Part shown: positions 62,966-64,000 of the stretch, one piece after another
Position numbering within the stretch: the stretch's first letter is position 1
Layout of the letters: the number at the start of each line of letters is the position of its first letter
Assembly: GCA_002633085.1 (NCBI GenBank)
Contig: NSIV01000011.1
Coordinates: 1 to 64,000 of the forward strand
Source of the DNA: Curvibacter sp. PD_MW3
GTDB taxonomy: Bacteria; Pseudomonadota; Gammaproteobacteria; Burkholderiales; Burkholderiaceae_C
DNA: 64,000 nt
Reading direction: 5' to 3'
Notes under the pieces: model-generated
The model's database searches: none
Told to the model about the DNA's origin: nothing
The model's input: the letters and a program-made list of their open reading frames with translations, nothing else
Program-made: the position numbers and the translations under genes

Positions 62966-63268
62966 TCAGCGACCTGCGCCACCGTGCCGGCTGACCAAGG
63001 CCACCAAACCCATGAGCGCAGCGCCCACGGCAGCGGCCACCAGAACGGACTTGACGGGCGCGTCCTGGATGTAGGTGGCGGTGGCATCTTTCACATGCAG
63101 CGACTTTTCGCGCAGCTGATGTACGCCTTCACGCACGGCCTCCAAACCATCCTTGGCAGCGCGTTGGGACGAGCGGATGGTCTGGTCGGCCGTTTGTGCA
63201 GCCGTTTGTGCGACTGTATGGACGAGCGTTGCGGCGTCATCGCCCAGGGTTTTGATTGGGTCGTTCAT
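62966..63268 (-). CDS. DUF883/ElaB-YqjD-like membrane-anchored protein
   Basis: This 100-aa protein has an amphipathic helical N-terminal part (LGDDAATLVHTVAQTAAQTA and following) and a C-terminal membrane helix (VKSVLVAAAVGAALMGLVAL) ending in a basic tail. The arrangement matches the DUF883/YqjD group, whose E. coli members bind stationary-phase ribosomes at the inner membrane. It lies 119 nt downstream of nothing obvious and 15 nt after the glycine-zipper gene, on the same strand. Confidence 0.85.
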   Translation of the reverse strand: MNDPIKTLGDDAATLVHTVAQTAAQTADQTIRSSQRAAKDGLEAVREGVHQLREKSLHVKDATATYIQDAPVKSVLVAAAVGAALMGLVALVSRHGGAGR

Positions 63269-63283
63269 GGCGGGCGCTTGCGC

Positions 63284-63508
63284 TCACTTGACCTGGTTGC
63301 CGATGATGCCGCCGATGGCGGCACCACCCAGGGTGCCGGCGGTACTGCCGCCGGTCAGCACGGAGCCGCCGATGGCGCCAGCACCCGCGCCGATGGCGGT
63401 GTTCTGGTCTTTGCGCGACATGTTGCTGCAGGCGCCTAGGCCGACAAGCAGGACGAGGGTGCCGGCCAGCGCGAGCTGGCGGGGAGCGGTGCGGGTGAAT
63501 GTATTCAT
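63284..63508 (-). CDS. Glycine-zipper lipoprotein (OsmB-like)
   Basis: The 74-aa lipoprotein has a signal with lipobox LGAC (Cys27) and a glycine-zipper segment (AIGAGAGAIGGSVLTGGSTA, then GTLGGAAIGGIIGNQ), as in OsmB and SlyB-type outer-membrane proteins. It probably inserts the zipper in the outer membrane under osmotic stress; this is inferred from the family. It is close to the DUF883 gene (15 nt) and the BON gene (42 nt), all in one direction. Confidence 0.88.
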   Translation of the reverse strand: MNTFTRTAPRQLALAGTLVLLVGLGACSNMSRKDQNTAIGAGAGAIGGSVLTGGSTAGTLGGAAIGGIIGNQVK

Positions 63509-63550
63509 GGTGTTTGCTCTAAAAATTTCGTGAAGGGAGCCGCGCCGGGA

Positions 63551-63865
63551 TTACTTGAGCCGCATGTCGTTCTTGACCGATTTCACGCCGCCGACGCCCT
63601 GTGTGATGGCAATGGCTTTCTGGATGTCAGCCTGGGTGCTGACAAATCCGCTCAGCTGGACTGCGCCCTTGAAGGTCTCGACATTGATCTCTGCCGATTT
63701 CAAGGTGGGTTCATTGAAGATGGCGGCTTTCACCTTGGTGGTGATCGCGGTGTCATCCACGTACTGGCCGGTACTTTCCTGCGTGGGGGTCGATGAGCAA
63801 GCCACGATGGAGGTCAGGGCCGCTGCAGCCAGCAAAAGGGTGAAGAAACGTTGGGTGGTTTTCAT
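63551..63865 (-). CDS. BON domain lipoprotein
   Basis: The 104-aa precursor has lipobox IVAC (Cys23) and one BON domain (DDTAITTKVKAAIFNEPTLK, then SAEINVETFKGAVQLSGFVS and the conserved GVKSVKNDMRLK end). BON proteins such as OsmY and DolP bind phospholipid and support envelope integrity. The ATG at 63865 has AGGA upstream. It is the most upstream gene seen of the small stress-protein run. Confidence 0.9.
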   Translation of the reverse strand: MKTTQRFFTLLLAAAALTSIVACSSTPTQESTGQYVDDTAITTKVKAAIFNEPTLKSAEINVETFKGAVQLSGFVSTQADIQKAIAITQGVGGVKSVKNDMRLK

Positions 63866-64000
63866 GAGGATTTTCCTGTGAAAGGGTTGAACTGGCCGTG
63901 CAACAAGGGGCGGCACCGCATGGCGAACCGGTTCAATACCCTGCGCCAATGGGGTCACGATAAGACGTGCCGGCGGCCCCGTCTGTGCGCTGGCGCACCC

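Overview
The window looks like a chromosomal segment of a betaproteobacterium of the order Burkholderiales, most likely family Comamonadaceae (Rhodoferax/Polaromonas-like). This is inferred from the high-GC coding style, protein sequences, gene orders such as tuf-tRNA-Trp-secE-nusG-rplKAJL-rpoBC and rsmB-DUF4390-ntrY-ntrX, and a short AGCTATCAAAAAG-type interspersed repeat that I associate with this family from memory. I see no prophage, transposase, CRISPR array or rRNA operon.

Layout. 1-12.3 kb: translation and transcription core, from the 3' end of tuf through tRNA-Trp, secE, nusG, rplK, rplA, rplJ (TTG start), rplL, rpoB and rpoC to a strong terminator. 12.4-18 kb: LemA-family protein, rsmB, DUF4390 protein, an NtrY-like kinase and an NtrX-like regulator that lacks the AAA+ domain, then tRNA-Phe. 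18.2-27.3 kb: small unknown protein, hppD, pldA and rep (minus strand, overlapping), an AEC transporter, and katG with an OxyR-like site and a 27-codon leader ORF upstream; then a cytochrome c lipoprotein. 27.4-36.1 kb, all minus strand: MATE transporter, DUF2239 protein (preceded by three evenly spaced CCCGGG-centred operators), priA, a non-coding region with two DnaA boxes, hemE, a small membrane protein, a CoA-binding protein and dsbD. 36.4-41.5 kb: cfa, a B12-binding radical SAM protein, a creatininase-family protein, a PilZ protein, ohr and ohrR.

41.6-47.3 kb is the most coherent functional module: a soluble PAS histidine kinase, a NarL-type response regulator, a perfect palindrome, then a nitrate/cyanate-type ABC transporter and cyanase. 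I read this as cyanate uptake and hydrolysis under control of an adjacent two-component system. 47.3-49.6 kb: a TetR regulator with tandem palindromic operators, a DUF1348 protein, a second-type IF-1 and SlyX. 49.6-53.6 kb (minus): a compact unit of rhodanese, OsmC-like protein, acyl-CoA-dehydrogenase-fold protein and a rubredoxin/rubredoxin-reductase fusion. I suggest a thiol or sulfur redox role, but the substrate is unknown.

53.9-64 kb: a fused kinase/ATPase, then a stress and signalling area with three multidomain sensor or receiver proteins, a Crp/Fnr regulator, and small envelope or stress proteins (OmpA-like and DUF4398 proteins, CsbD, a 49-aa lmo0937-type membrane protein, DUF883, glycine-zipper lipoprotein, BON lipoprotein).

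Most of the window is ordinary core genome. The points most worth a second look are the katG leader and OxyR-like site, the triple operator before DUF2239-MATE, the repeat built into signal peptides and membrane helices, the two-component-linked cyanate operon, and the rubredoxin/acyl-CoA-dehydrogenase/OsmC/rhodanese unit.
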